IMG/VR virus record: IMGVR_UViG_3300027963_004416
Span: 62,001-126,000 of that record
Reading direction: 5' to 3' (one strand)
Source of the DNA: a virus
DNA: 64,000 bases
Part shown: piece after piece, positions 14,156-21,901 of the stretch
Numbering within the stretch: the stretch's first letter is position 1
Layout of the letters: every line of letters starts with the position of its first letter
Position numbers and translations under genes: made by a program
The notes under the pieces: model-generated
Database searches by the model: none
What the model was told of the DNA's origin: nothing
The model's input: only the letters and a program-made list of their open reading frames with translations

Positions 14156-14446
14156 GGAAAGGTGTTCTGGACGCGAGTTCGATTCTCGCCATCTCCACCA
14201 TAAGCGTATTGCCTGGTATGAGTGCCTATAGGCTTAATCAGAGTCCAATAAGTAATACGCTTATGATGGGGATGTCAAGGTTTCGACAGGGCAATGAGTA
14301 CAGATATGGACAGCACGTCAGGCGATCGACGTTAATGAAGCAGAACTAGTAAACGCAAACGATAGCGATTACAACATGGCTCTTGCTGCCTAACAGCTAA
14401 GACCGGAGTCTTGATAGTTGAACTTGGCAACAGAATCAACTATCAT
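14156..14446 (+). ncRNA. ssrA: Circularly permuted (two-piece) tmRNA
   Basis: The acceptor half comes first. It ends at CCA 14198-14200 and has a T arm GCGAG-TTCGATT-CTCGC (14173-14189). The coding half begins GGGGATG at 14268, and this pairs over 7 bases (one G-U) with CATCTCC 14190-14196 to rebuild the acceptor stem. The text GGGGATGTCAAGGTTTCGAC is typical of tmRNA 5' ends. The resume frame at 14355-14393 encodes ANDSDYNMALAA-stop. The two halves are joined by a spacer closed by a 12-bp perfect stem (14199-14210 / 14254-14265), suited to processing. A 10-bp hairpin (14412-14421 / 14436-14445) marks the 3' end. tmRNA rescues stalled ribosomes and tags the products for proteolysis. The outer ends are approximate. 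Confidence 0.92.
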
Positions 14447-14468
14447 TTATTTCTATGAGGCTAAAAAT

Positions 14469-14756
14469 ATGACAAAAGACGAGATTTATAATCTAATTAT
14501 AGTAACAATGAAGAAGGATTATGATATCGATATTAGCGGCATGCCTGCCAATACACCTATATCTACTATTAAGGAGATGGCTCCAAAGCTAGACTCGTTG
14601 GAATATCTTCAGTTTATTTTTGGTATGGAAGACAAGACGGGCATTGAATTACCTGAAGGCAGCCCGGTGCCAGAGACAATAGGAGATATTTTAGATGCTT
14701 TTGTCACAGCTTTGGGAAATAGACTTAATATATCAGTTAATTATAAGATGGATTAA
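14469..14756 (+). CDS. acpP: Acyl carrier protein
   Basis: The 95-residue acidic protein has the phosphopantetheine site D42-S43-L-E in PKLDSLEYLQFIF, followed by the usual ACP helix (KTGIELPEG). I start it at ATG 14469, preceded by TGAGG, not at the longer opening at 14418 that would run through the end of the tmRNA. ACP holds growing or desaturated acyl chains as thioesters. It is the first gene of a tightly coupled operon with three desaturases and a ketosynthase, so it is probably the chain carrier for that pathway. Confidence 0.85.
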   Translation: MTKDEIYNLIIVTMKKDYDIDISGMPANTPISTIKEMAPKLDSLEYLQFIFGMEDKTGIELPEGSPVPETIGDILDAFVTALGNRLNISVNYKMD

Positions 14757-14759
14757 GAA

Positions 14760-15497
14760 GTGATTTTAAAATCACATCCATTTACTAATCGGTTTGTTAG
14801 CTTAGCAAATATTATTATTGCTTTAGTGGGAACATTTTTCATAGTTCCCAGTATTAAAATACTTATTTTATCATTATTTTTATTTTTTATTTTATTCTGG
14901 TTTGGTCATAATATAGGGCAGCATAGGTATCTATCACACGAATACTTTTCTCTTAGCAGACCAGTGCATTATGTCATAGTTTATCTAGCAAATGCAGTTG
15001 GGTATGGCTCGGCATTTGGCTGGGCTACCTTTCATCGCAATCATCATCTAACTAGTGATACGGGAAAAGATCCGTATCACTTTGATAGCCCCTTGAAAGC
15101 TTTTTTAAACATTACTAATTATGATCATATAAGGTATTTTAGAAGTAAGCTCTTAGGTGATCGTTTTGTAGTTTTTACACATAAATACTATCATCCATTT
15201 TTGATAGTTAATAGTATAGTACTGTTTTTAATAAGTCCTGTTCTATGGATCTCGTACCACTACTCGGTCATTATGTGTTATTTTGCATTTATCTGGACCG
15301 CAGTCTTTTCTCACAAAAAGACAATATTTTCATATAAGAACTTCGACGGCCCGGCTTATAACGATTTTATATACGGCTACATTTTAGGTGATTGGCACAA
15401 TAACCACCATACCAACCCACATATTCAGAATCAAAAAGTAAAATGGTGGGAATTTGATATAATCGATTTTTTTATTAGGAAAATTAAAAGTGTATAA
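14760..15497 (+). CDS. Membrane fatty acid desaturase 1
   Basis: The 245 residues have all three His boxes of acyl-lipid/acyl-CoA desaturases: H55RYLSH60, HRNHH, and HNNHH near the C-terminus. These hold the di-iron centre that inserts a double bond into an acyl chain using O2. Hydrophobic segments surround the boxes, as in DesC/Delta9-type enzymes. It begins at GTG 14760 and is shorter than typical 300-residue enzymes but complete in motifs. It is the first of three paralogous genes. Position specificity is not readable. Confidence 0.85.
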   Translation: MILKSHPFTNRFVSLANIIIALVGTFFIVPSIKILILSLFLFFILFWFGHNIGQHRYLSHEYFSLSRPVHYVIVYLANAVGYGSAFGWATFHRNHHLTSDTGKDPYHFDSPLKAFLNITNYDHIRYFRSKLLGDRFVVFTHKYYHPFLIVNSIVLFLISPVLWISYHYSVIMCYFAFIWTAVFSHKKTIFSYKNFDGPAYNDFIYGYILGDWHNNHHTNPHIQNQKVKWWEFDIIDFFIRKIKSV

Positions 15498-16263
15498 ATG
15501 GCCTTTAGATTTTATTTTTAAGTCTCGCGATCACTTACAAAAATATATTATTACAATGCAATTCGTGCTCGCAGTTGTCGCATTTAGCACGTATGGGGCA
15601 AATGCATGGTTTATAAGTTTAAGTTTTCTATGGTACCTTGTAATGCTACATGTAGGACACAACGCAGGGCTTCATAGATACTTCTCGCACAGCTCATACA
15701 AACTATCGAAGCCCTGGCATATCTTTATTACGTTCATTTCTACACTAGTGGCGTTCGGCTCACCGCTTGGATACGCTATAATTCACAAAACCCATCATCG
15801 CTACTCAGATACCCCTGATGATCCACATCAACCTAAAAAACCCGTAAAGACTTTTTTCTTCATGTTTAATTCAAGTGATGAAAAAATATCACCGCTTTAC
15901 GCGAGAGGTCTTAGAGACTACTGGATAAGCTTTACTCATAGCTACTACTTACTAATACTTGTCACTTTTTATATTGCGTTATTGGCTATAGATCCAATAG
16001 TTGCGCTTTCCTATAACGTAGGAATTTGTGGAATTTTACTTGGAACAGGGTGGGTTAATGTTGTGAATCATACTAGTAATTTTCTTTCGTATAGAAATTT
16101 TCAAACTAAAGATAAATCAAACAACGATTTAGTAGCAGGGTATTTACTAGGCGAATGGCATAACAATCACCACGCTAATCCGACGTCTTATACTCAAAAA
16201 GTAAAATGGTGGGAACTAGATATACCTACATTTATTATAAAGTCTATAAAGAATGAAGATTAA
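15490..16263 (+). CDS. Membrane fatty acid desaturase 2
   Basis: A 257-residue paralogue of the upstream gene, beginning at GTG 15490 inside its end. It has the boxes HRYFSH (in HNAGLHRYFSH), HKTHHRYSDTPDDPH and HNNHHAN. The text around the second box (HRYSDTPDDPH) is the standard Delta9-desaturase pattern. Four membrane helices are expected. The divergence from its neighbours suggests a different chain position or chain length, not a recent duplicate. Confidence 0.86.
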   Translation: MYKWPLDFIFKSRDHLQKYIITMQFVLAVVAFSTYGANAWFISLSFLWYLVMLHVGHNAGLHRYFSHSSYKLSKPWHIFITFISTLVAFGSPLGYAIIHKTHHRYSDTPDDPHQPKKPVKTFFFMFNSSDEKISPLYARGLRDYWISFTHSYYLLILVTFYIALLAIDPIVALSYNVGICGILLGTGWVNVVNHTSNFLSYRNFQTKDKSNNDLVAGYLLGEWHNNHHANPTSYTQKVKWWELDIPTFIIKSIKNED

Positions 16264-16984
16264 AAGATATATTTTATTTCTAGGAATTTTTCTTACCGGG
16301 CTTTATTTTTTAATTGACTCTGTTATAAATGACAGCCCCATTAATTACTATTTGTTAACATTTCTAGTTTACATACAGATCGTCTTTAATCAATTAGTAC
16401 TTCATAGAATTTTTAGCCACCGCGCTTTTAAAATATCCTGGTATCTTAGAGATATTTTCTGTTGCTTTACACTTTTAAGTATGTTTAGTTCTTCAAGAAC
16501 CTACATTGCAATGCATAGATTACATCACAGATATACAGATACCGAACTAGATCTGCACGGACCACACCAGGGGTTCTTTACTCTTATAGATATGCATATC
16601 GTTGACTCTAAGCTTATAGGTAAGATTGACAAGAATGAATCAAGAATAGAAACATTCATTAACACATACTACTATGAGCTTACATATGGCACTATATTTT
16701 TATCCTTGTTAATTAACACCGTTTTCTTTAAATACTTAATTCTTAGTGTAATGTTTAATTATATCTGTATTGATGTATTTAATTATTTTTCACATAAAAA
16801 AACACCGTTTAACTATAGAAACTACGACACCTTAAATAACTCTCACAATAATTTATTTTTAGGTATATTTGGTGGTGACTGGCATAATAATCACCATGCC
16901 TTCCCTAACGAGCCTAATCAAAGAAAACGCTGGTGGGAATTCGATCCGATATTCTATTTTGGTAAAGTATTAGAAAAGATATGA
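16253..16984 (+). CDS. Membrane fatty acid desaturase 3
   Basis: The third paralogue, 243 residues, with boxes HRIFSH, HRLHHRYTDTELDLHGP and HNNHHAFP. All His ligands are present. It overlaps desaturase 2 by 11 bases and the ketosynthase by 4, so the set is translationally coupled. Electron supply (ferredoxin or cytochrome b5) is not encoded beside it unless the Bfd-like ferredoxin at 13974 serves. Confidence 0.86.
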   Translation: MKIKRYILFLGIFLTGLYFLIDSVINDSPINYYLLTFLVYIQIVFNQLVLHRIFSHRAFKISWYLRDIFCCFTLLSMFSSSRTYIAMHRLHHRYTDTELDLHGPHQGFFTLIDMHIVDSKLIGKIDKNESRIETFINTYYYELTYGTIFLSLLINTVFFKYLILSVMFNYICIDVFNYFSHKKTPFNYRNYDTLNNSHNNLFLGIFGGDWHNNHHAFPNEPNQRKRWWEFDPIFYFGKVLEKI

Positions 16985-18159
16985 GAAGAGTAGTTATAAC
17001 AGGCGCCGGCGCGATAACACCTATAGGTGGTGATTTAGATACAATAGAACACAGGCTATACAATAGTATTTCAGGTCTAAAATGGAACGATAGCCATAAT
17101 ACCGTGAGCGGCTCGGTAGATGAAAATATTGACTCTATGTTCTCATCATCAGATACAAATCTTACGGATAAAGTAACTAAACTCTCCTGGATTTCCTATG
17201 AGAGGGCCCGTGATGATTCAGGTATAGTACCTGAAGGTATATTTTATGGAGTAGGGTTTGGCGGAGCCCTTACAGTGGAAGAATGCTATAGTAATATTTC
17301 TAACGGTAAGAAAATTAACCCTATCTCCATTATTAAAGCGATGCCCAATCAGGGTGCAAGCTATATTTCTTTGAGAGAAAAAATCACCGGGCCGTGCATC
17401 TCATATACCACAGCGTGCTCATCGTCCGCCGTAGCATTAGGAGAGGCATATTTAAGAATAAAGAGTGGTGCTTTAAAAAACGCCGTAGCAGTTGGCTCGG
17501 AATGCTTAAATACCAAACTTAACGCCAGCTGGTGGCGCGGTATAGGCGCAATTAATGAAGATAAGGAATATAGTTTTAATGCGGTTAGACCATATTCAGC
17601 AGATAGAAAAGGGACAGCCATATCAGAAGGATCAGTATCATTAATCTTAGAAGATTTAGAATACGCTTTATCCCGTAAAGCCAAAATATACTGTGAGATT
17701 ACGGGGTATGGCTTATCTACAGGGACAGAAACATTTACCAAGCCCTGCAGGTCTTCCCAAGCACGAGTAATAAAAGAATGCTTAAAAGATTTAAATACTA
17801 AAGATATATCTTATATTAATAGTCATGGTACAGGGACCCCGGTAGGTGACTTAATAGAACTTCAAGCTATAGAAGAAGTATTCGGCAAAGAAGTAGTAAA
17901 TATACCTATCTCTTCAACTAAATCCCTCACTGGCCATCTATTGGGTGCAGCTGGTACCTTTGAAACTCTAGCTTGTATTTTTGTTATAAAAAATAATAGA
18001 ATTATACAAAATAACTTTATTAATGGGTTAGATGCAGATATAAGTAGTAATATATTCTTACCTACCATACCTGTGTTTAACCCTATTAATACTGTACTAA
18101 ATAATTCCTTTGCATTCGGTGGTACTAATGTATGTCTTGGATTAACAAAATGGAAATAA
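16981..18159 (+). CDS. fabF: Beta-ketoacyl-ACP synthase (FabF/KAS II-like)
   Basis: The 392-residue condensing enzyme carries the complete catalytic set: C146 in TACSSSAVALGEA, H282 in NSHGTGTPVGD, and K314/H319 in STKSLTGHLLGAAG. The spacings are nearly those of FabF (C163, H303, K335, H340). It starts RRVVITGAGAITPIGG as KAS II enzymes do. FabF adds two-carbon units to acyl-ACP and sets the long-chain unsaturated fatty acid output. It would elongate chains held on the phage ACP. It is full length. Confidence 0.92.
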   Translation: MRRVVITGAGAITPIGGDLDTIEHRLYNSISGLKWNDSHNTVSGSVDENIDSMFSSSDTNLTDKVTKLSWISYERARDDSGIVPEGIFYGVGFGGALTVEECYSNISNGKKINPISIIKAMPNQGASYISLREKITGPCISYTTACSSSAVALGEAYLRIKSGALKNAVAVGSECLNTKLNASWWRGIGAINEDKEYSFNAVRPYSADRKGTAISEGSVSLILEDLEYALSRKAKIYCEITGYGLSTGTETFTKPCRSSQARVIKECLKDLNTKDISYINSHGTGTPVGDLIELQAIEEVFGKEVVNIPISSTKSLTGHLLGAAGTFETLACIFVIKNNRIIQNNFINGLDADISSNIFLPTIPVFNPINTVLNNSFAFGGTNVCLGLTKWK

Positions 18160-18764
18160 GACCTAGAAAGTTTAGCTTTAAATTAACAAAATACTGGTTT
18201 GATAATAATAAATTTAAAACTTTTTTTTGGAATGCTAATTCATTATTATTTGAGCAAAATGAATACATCTTCTGCAGACTTCTAAGTTTTTACAAAAAGA
18301 AAGTTAAAGACAAAACATTATTAGCTGAAATAGATATTTTATTCGGACAAGAAAGCTGGCATAGTTATAATCATAAAGCATTTAATGAACAATTATCATT
18401 AAACTACGATATAAGCTCTATTCAAAATAAAGCAAAAAGGCTAGCCGGGCGCGTTCTTATCTTAAAAAATAGTGATAAGCTATCGTATGCAGTTTGCTTT
18501 GAAGCTATGATAGTTAGAGTATGTAAGCTTTTACTAAAGGAAAAATTTACAAATACTGACCCTGAAATCAAAAACTTCTGGCTTTGGCATACTCAAGAAG
18601 AAATAGAACACGGCTATATTGCACGTAAACTATACAGATATTTTAAGTTTTCAAGATTACTAAATATAATACACATGCTCAAGCTTCTTATACTATACAT
18701 TGACTTTATAGTTTTTTCTTTAAAAGAATTTTACTTACAGGATAGACGACATGCAATTATCTAA
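18150..18764 (+). CDS. PF10118-like metal-dependent hydrolase, ferritin-like
   Basis: The 204-residue protein has the PF10118 pattern: FEQNEYIFCRLLSFYKKKVKDKTLLAEIDILFGQESWHSYNH, where Glu and His residues form half of a di-iron site, and later FWLWHTQEEIEHGYIARKLY for the other half. The family is labelled a predicted metal-dependent hydrolase but is ferritin-like. A role in the lipid pathway, as an acyl hydroxylase or oxidase, is inferred from being the last gene of the operon. I chose ATG 18150; ATG 18132 would add six residues. The C-terminus is hydrophobic (LKLLILYIDFIVFSL), so it may bind membrane. Confidence 0.75.
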   Translation: MEIRPRKFSFKLTKYWFDNNKFKTFFWNANSLLFEQNEYIFCRLLSFYKKKVKDKTLLAEIDILFGQESWHSYNHKAFNEQLSLNYDISSIQNKAKRLAGRVLILKNSDKLSYAVCFEAMIVRVCKLLLKEKFTNTDPEIKNFWLWHTQEEIEHGYIARKLYRYFKFSRLLNIIHMLKLLILYIDFIVFSLKEFYLQDRRHAII

Positions 18765-19218
18765 AAACTTTACCTTAGAAGAATTTACCAAGAGCGACAC
18801 AGCAACAAAGAAGGGTATTGATAATACCCCTCAGGGTGTCCATATGGAAAACTTAAAGAACTTAGTAGAAAAGGTTGTGCAACCTGTTCGAGAGCATTAC
18901 GGGAAGCCCGTAAAGGTAAACTCAGGGTATAGAGGTGCTAAGCTTAATGAAGCTGTAGGTGGCGCTGCAACAAGCCAGCATTGCAACGGTGAAGCGTGTG
19001 ATATTGAAGTCCCCGGCATTCCAAATGCTGATTTAGCTGCTTACATTAGAGATAACTTACCCTTTGACCAGCTTATTCTCGAATTTTATACACCAGGTAT
19101 TCCAGACTCAGGGTGGGTGCATGTTTCACTCAAGAAAGACGGCCCACAACGTAAGCAATGCCTTACAGCACTTAAAGAAGGCGGCAAGACCGTTTACAAG
19201 CCAGGATTTTTAGCATAA
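18751..19218 (+). CDS. Peptidase M15-like endolysin (D-Ala-D-Ala carboxypeptidase type)
   Basis: The 155-residue protein has the peptidase M15_3 pattern: NFTLEEFTKS at the N-terminus, VNSGYRGAKLNEAVGGAATSQHCNGEACDIEV with the zinc His and Asp, and GWVHVSL with the third ligand His. Such proteins cut peptide cross-links in peptidoglycan and act as phage endolysins. It has no signal peptide. It overlaps the preceding gene by 14 bases. Confidence 0.88.
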   Translation: MQLSKNFTLEEFTKSDTATKKGIDNTPQGVHMENLKNLVEKVVQPVREHYGKPVKVNSGYRGAKLNEAVGGAATSQHCNGEACDIEVPGIPNADLAAYIRDNLPFDQLILEFYTPGIPDSGWVHVSLKKDGPQRKQCLTALKEGGKTVYKPGFLA

Positions 19219-19851
19219 TTGTTTACTGTAATTAAAGTTCATGTAGATAGTAACCCTACCTGCAGCGAAACAGTAAATGCCGGTCTTTTAAGCAAAGAGA
19301 GTGTTAAATACTTTGATAAAGACGGCTTTGAGCTTACCCCTTTAGAGCAAGCTTACTACTGCGCTGCAGGATATCAGAATAAGATTGGTAACGGGTGCTT
19401 ATACCATACCTGCTGGCAAGAACCCTGGTTTGATATAAGCAAGGAAGATCCATTTTTTATAGATCACACTATGATACTACATAGATGTGATTTTACTGAT
19501 GAAGCTGCAATACAACTACACAAGTATCAAAAAAGACTCCCACAACTTAACTATCTTATTAATTGTAAGAAGAAATGGGGGTTAGATTTTAGTTTAGATT
19601 ATTTAAATCATGATGATGATAGAGTGTATGAAATAGTTCATATAGAACAAGATTCAAACTCATATGAACACTTTATCAACCTTAAAGGTCAGTTTGAAGA
19701 ATTTGTTATATCCACTGACTGGAACCACGCAGCTAAGGTACTACTTAAAGAGAAGCACCGTTGGCTACCTCTCGAAGGAATGGCTCGTAATGACTGGAAA
19801 GCTAAGTTTTTTGGCTATGGTCAGGCTGAGAGTACCATCAAGTCAGTATAA
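19219..19851 (+). CDS. Hypothetical protein (210 aa), TTG start
   Basis: The frame opens at TTG 19219, right after the previous stop; no other usable start lies near, so TTG is likely. The 210 residues are cytoplasmic in character, rich in His, Trp and acidic residues (WQEPWFDISKEDPFFIDH), with no signal or membrane segment. I do not recognise the family. It lies between two cell-wall enzymes, which does not by itself imply a role in lysis. Confidence 0.65.
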   Translation: MFTVIKVHVDSNPTCSETVNAGLLSKESVKYFDKDGFELTPLEQAYYCAAGYQNKIGNGCLYHTCWQEPWFDISKEDPFFIDHTMILHRCDFTDEAAIQLHKYQKRLPQLNYLINCKKKWGLDFSLDYLNHDDDRVYEIVHIEQDSNSYEHFINLKGQFEEFVISTDWNHAAKVLLKEKHRWLPLEGMARNDWKAKFFGYGQAESTIKSV

Positions 19852-19875
19852 CTGGCTTTAATATTCCTTTACATC

Positions 19876-19881
19876 TATAAT
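19876..19881 (+). promoter_or_regulatory. TATAAT promoter element
   Basis: A perfect TATAAT lies in the 51-base gap before the SleB-type gene, followed by TTTAGGAGATAGC and the ATG at 19903. No clear -35 box is seen. It may drive the lysis and 33-59 group. Confidence 0.45.
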
Positions 19882-19902
19882 CAGAAAAATTTAGGAGATA
19901 GC

Positions 19903-20454
19903 ATGGATAATATCCAATCTATTACCAAAGGTCTTCTGTATTTTACTCTAGGTGTTATGTTTGTCAATTCGTTCTTTGTTTTTGGCCACTATCTTACAAC
20001 TTTATACACAAGTAAAATTACTAAGCCGGTACCAGAAGTAGCTGTTACAAAGGATACACTAGCTACACCAAGACAGCTTGAATGTCTTACCAGAAACATT
20101 TATTATGAAGCAGCAACTGAACCTTTTGAAGGTAAACTTGCAGTAGCACAGGTAACTGTAAATCGTGCTAGGAGCGATACATTCCCTAACGATATTTGTC
20201 AGGTTGTGTATCAAAAAACTTACAAGAATAATAAAAAACCAGTCTGTCAATTTTCGTGGTATTGTAAGCAAACCAATATGCCTATTTACTATGATAATTA
20301 CCTAGAATCAGAAAAAGCGGCTAGAAAGATACTTATGGAAGGGTTTATGTTAGAAAAGGTGAAGGGTGCTTTATATTATCACGCTGACTATGTTCACCCT
20401 AACTGGAATAAACAGAGAGTAGCAAAAATAGGGAGACATATTTTTTATAAATGA
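19903..20454 (+). CDS. Membrane-anchored cell wall hydrolase (SleB/CwlJ-like)
   Basis: The 183-residue protein has an N-terminal membrane segment (about residues 10-32, LLYFTLGVMFVNSFFVFGHYL) and then a hydrolase_2 domain: RQLECLTRNIYYEAATEPFEGKLAVAQVTVNRA, QFSWYC, and ALYYHADYVHPNW. The Glu in IYYEA is the probable catalytic residue. Related enzymes cut peptidoglycan glycan chains. The anchor suggests a signal-arrest type endolysin or a spanin-like placement; no separate holin gene is recognised in the window. Confidence 0.85.
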   Translation: MDNIQSITKGLLYFTLGVMFVNSFFVFGHYLTTLYTSKITKPVPEVAVTKDTLATPRQLECLTRNIYYEAATEPFEGKLAVAQVTVNRARSDTFPNDICQVVYQKTYKNNKKPVCQFSWYCKQTNMPIYYDNYLESEKAARKILMEGFMLEKVKGALYYHADYVHPNWNKQRVAKIGRHIFYK

Positions 20455-20690
20455 CAGAAGATATTTTTGGAATAAAAACTCCTACAGAGTTCATGGGAGA
20501 AATAGATAAGCTATCTCTAGAAAAAAGAATTTCGTATCTGGATGCGGTGGTGCTTTACTGCGAGCAAAATAATATAGAAATAGAGACTGCGGCTTCTTTA
20601 ATTAAAGGCAGCACTAAAATGAAAGCGCGAATTCAAGATGATGCGGAAGATTTAAATTATTTACCTAAAACAAGGAAACTACCTATATGA
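20451..20690 (+). CDS. 33: Late-transcription coactivator (T4 gp33-like)
   Basis: The 79-residue acidic protein follows the T4 gp33 family pattern (PF16805): PTEFMGEIDKLSLEKRISYLDAVVLYCEQNNIEIETAASLI, then LKARI-like and LNYLP...KLPI ends. gp33 links host RNA polymerase and the sliding clamp to activate late promoters. Its position just before gene 59 and gene 32 matches T4. It fits the TATAAATA late promoter at 49970. Confidence 0.85.
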   Translation: MTEDIFGIKTPTEFMGEIDKLSLEKRISYLDAVVLYCEQNNIEIETAASLIKGSTKMKARIQDDAEDLNYLPKTRKLPI

Positions 20691-21256
20691 CTACTTTACC
20701 CGGGCACCTAGGCGGCCATGAAAATGAAACGCACGTTGATGAAGGCGCAATTAATTATTTAATTGAGAATCTGGAAGTTAAGTCAGTTTTAGATATTGGA
20801 TGCGGACCTGGCGGTGTAGTTGAACTCTGCAAGAATAAAGGTCTAGATGTACTAGGAGTGGACGGTGACTTTACAGTAGAACGACCAGAGAGCATTAAGG
20901 ACAATGTAGTTATCCATGATTATTCTAAGGGTCCTTTTATTCCAGAGAAGAAGTATGATTTAGCCTGGACAGTAGAGTTTGTCGAACATGTTGATGAAGA
21001 ATACATGCCTAACTTCATTGAGACTTTTAAATCTTGCAAATACGTTATCATGACTCATGCACTACCAGGTCAACCTGGTCACCATCACGTTAATTGTCAG
21101 CATGCAGGCTACTGGTTAAATGTGATGGAAAAAAATGGGTTTAAGCCTATGCCCTTTACTTTACAACAAGTGCGAGAAGCGTCTACTATGCGGGAACGCT
21201 ACATTAGACAGCAAAGCCTTTTCTTTAAGAACCTAAATTTTGATGGATGCGTTTGA
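20687..21256 (+). CDS. Class I SAM-dependent methyltransferase
   Basis: The 189-residue protein has the SAM-binding motif I VLDIGCGPGGVVEL, an acidic motif II at the end of the next strand (LGVDGD), and a YDLAWTVEFVEHVDEEYM segment that matches post-I methyltransferase motifs. The substrate is unknown; there is no DNA-methylase signature (no DPPY/NPPY). It sits between genes 33 and 59, which are adjacent in T4, so it is an insertion into a core block. Confidence 0.85.
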   Translation: MTTLPGHLGGHENETHVDEGAINYLIENLEVKSVLDIGCGPGGVVELCKNKGLDVLGVDGDFTVERPESIKDNVVIHDYSKGPFIPEKKYDLAWTVEFVEHVDEEYMPNFIETFKSCKYVIMTHALPGQPGHHHVNCQHAGYWLNVMEKNGFKPMPFTLQQVREASTMRERYIRQQSLFFKNLNFDGCV

Positions 21257-21824
21257 AGCTTATAAATTATATCTTGCTTTAAAGAACCATTTTACGAGTA
21301 AAACATATGACTACTTTAAATATGGCGGGCGAACTAAAGCCTCCCGTACAACATTTGAAAAAAGATCTGACAAGTACTTTTTCCACAAGCTTTCAAAGCG
21401 AAAAGATCCCGTTGAGTTTCTCGTATCCAATTTTGTATACAGCGGCGACAACTGGATCGGGGATTTGGTACACAACACAGAATCTGAAAGGCTATACAAG
21501 CAGTTCTTAAAGGTAAAAGAATCTCTTTCATATACCTTTAGTAATGACTTGGATAAATTAGAGTCAGAATTCGATTCTAATTTTTTAGTAGTAGACGGTC
21601 AGCATCCATTACTATTAAAGCTTCTTCTTCGGAACGAAATAACAATAGAGACGTTTGTTATACTAGATGAGCTGGTAAGTTTTTCTAGGAAGTGGAGTAG
21701 ACGTATAGAGGAAACAGTAGTTTGGCCACAAGTAAATTTAAAGTGCAAGAAATACAGGCAGTTTTTAGAGTTTGATAGAGATAAGATGAAAAAAATTGTG
21801 CTGGATAAATTTTCACAAAAGTAA
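21243..21824 (+). CDS. 59: DNA helicase loader (T4 gp59-like)
   Basis: The 193-residue protein begins MDAFEAYKLYLALKNHF, and the region YDYFKYGGRTKASRTTFEKRSDKYFFHKLSK is the recognised gp59 N-terminal pattern. gp59 loads the gp41 helicase on forked DNA coated with gp32. I use ATG 21243; a TTG one codon upstream is also open. It is basic overall as expected, and lies directly before gene 32 as in T4. Confidence 0.88.
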   Translation: MDAFEAYKLYLALKNHFTSKTYDYFKYGGRTKASRTTFEKRSDKYFFHKLSKRKDPVEFLVSNFVYSGDNWIGDLVHNTESERLYKQFLKVKESLSYTFSNDLDKLESEFDSNFLVVDGQHPLLLKLLLRNEITIETFVILDELVSFSRKWSRRIEETVVWPQVNLKCKKYRQFLEFDRDKMKKIVLDKFSQK

Positions 21825-21830
21825 TATAAT
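21825..21830 (+). promoter_or_regulatory. TATAAT promoter element before gene 32
   Basis: TATAAT starts directly after the gp59 stop, inside the sequence AATATAATATATACTATAT. A 71-base leader to the gene 32 ATG contains a strong AAGGAG (21889-21894). The long leader could carry gp32 autoregulation as in T4, but I see no convincing pseudoknot. Confidence 0.5.
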
Positions 21831-21901
21831 ATATACTATATCGTCATGAGTAAGTGGATACGACGTTATACTTTAATACAACGCTAATAAGGAGCAAATA
21901 C

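Noticed and set aside
14156-14200. A tRNA gene suggested by the T-loop and CCA end
   Set aside because: There is no D arm or anticodon arm upstream; the segment pairs with GGGGATG at 14268 and is the acceptor half of the tmRNA.
14418-14468. 17-residue N-terminal extension of the acyl carrier protein
   Set aside because: It lies within the 3' hairpin of the tmRNA, while ATG 14469 has its own ribosome site and gives a normal ACP start.
21854-21901. 16-residue N-terminal extension of gp32
   Set aside because: It covers the AAGGAG ribosome site, and gp32 proteins start close to the basic LKKSRQ segment.
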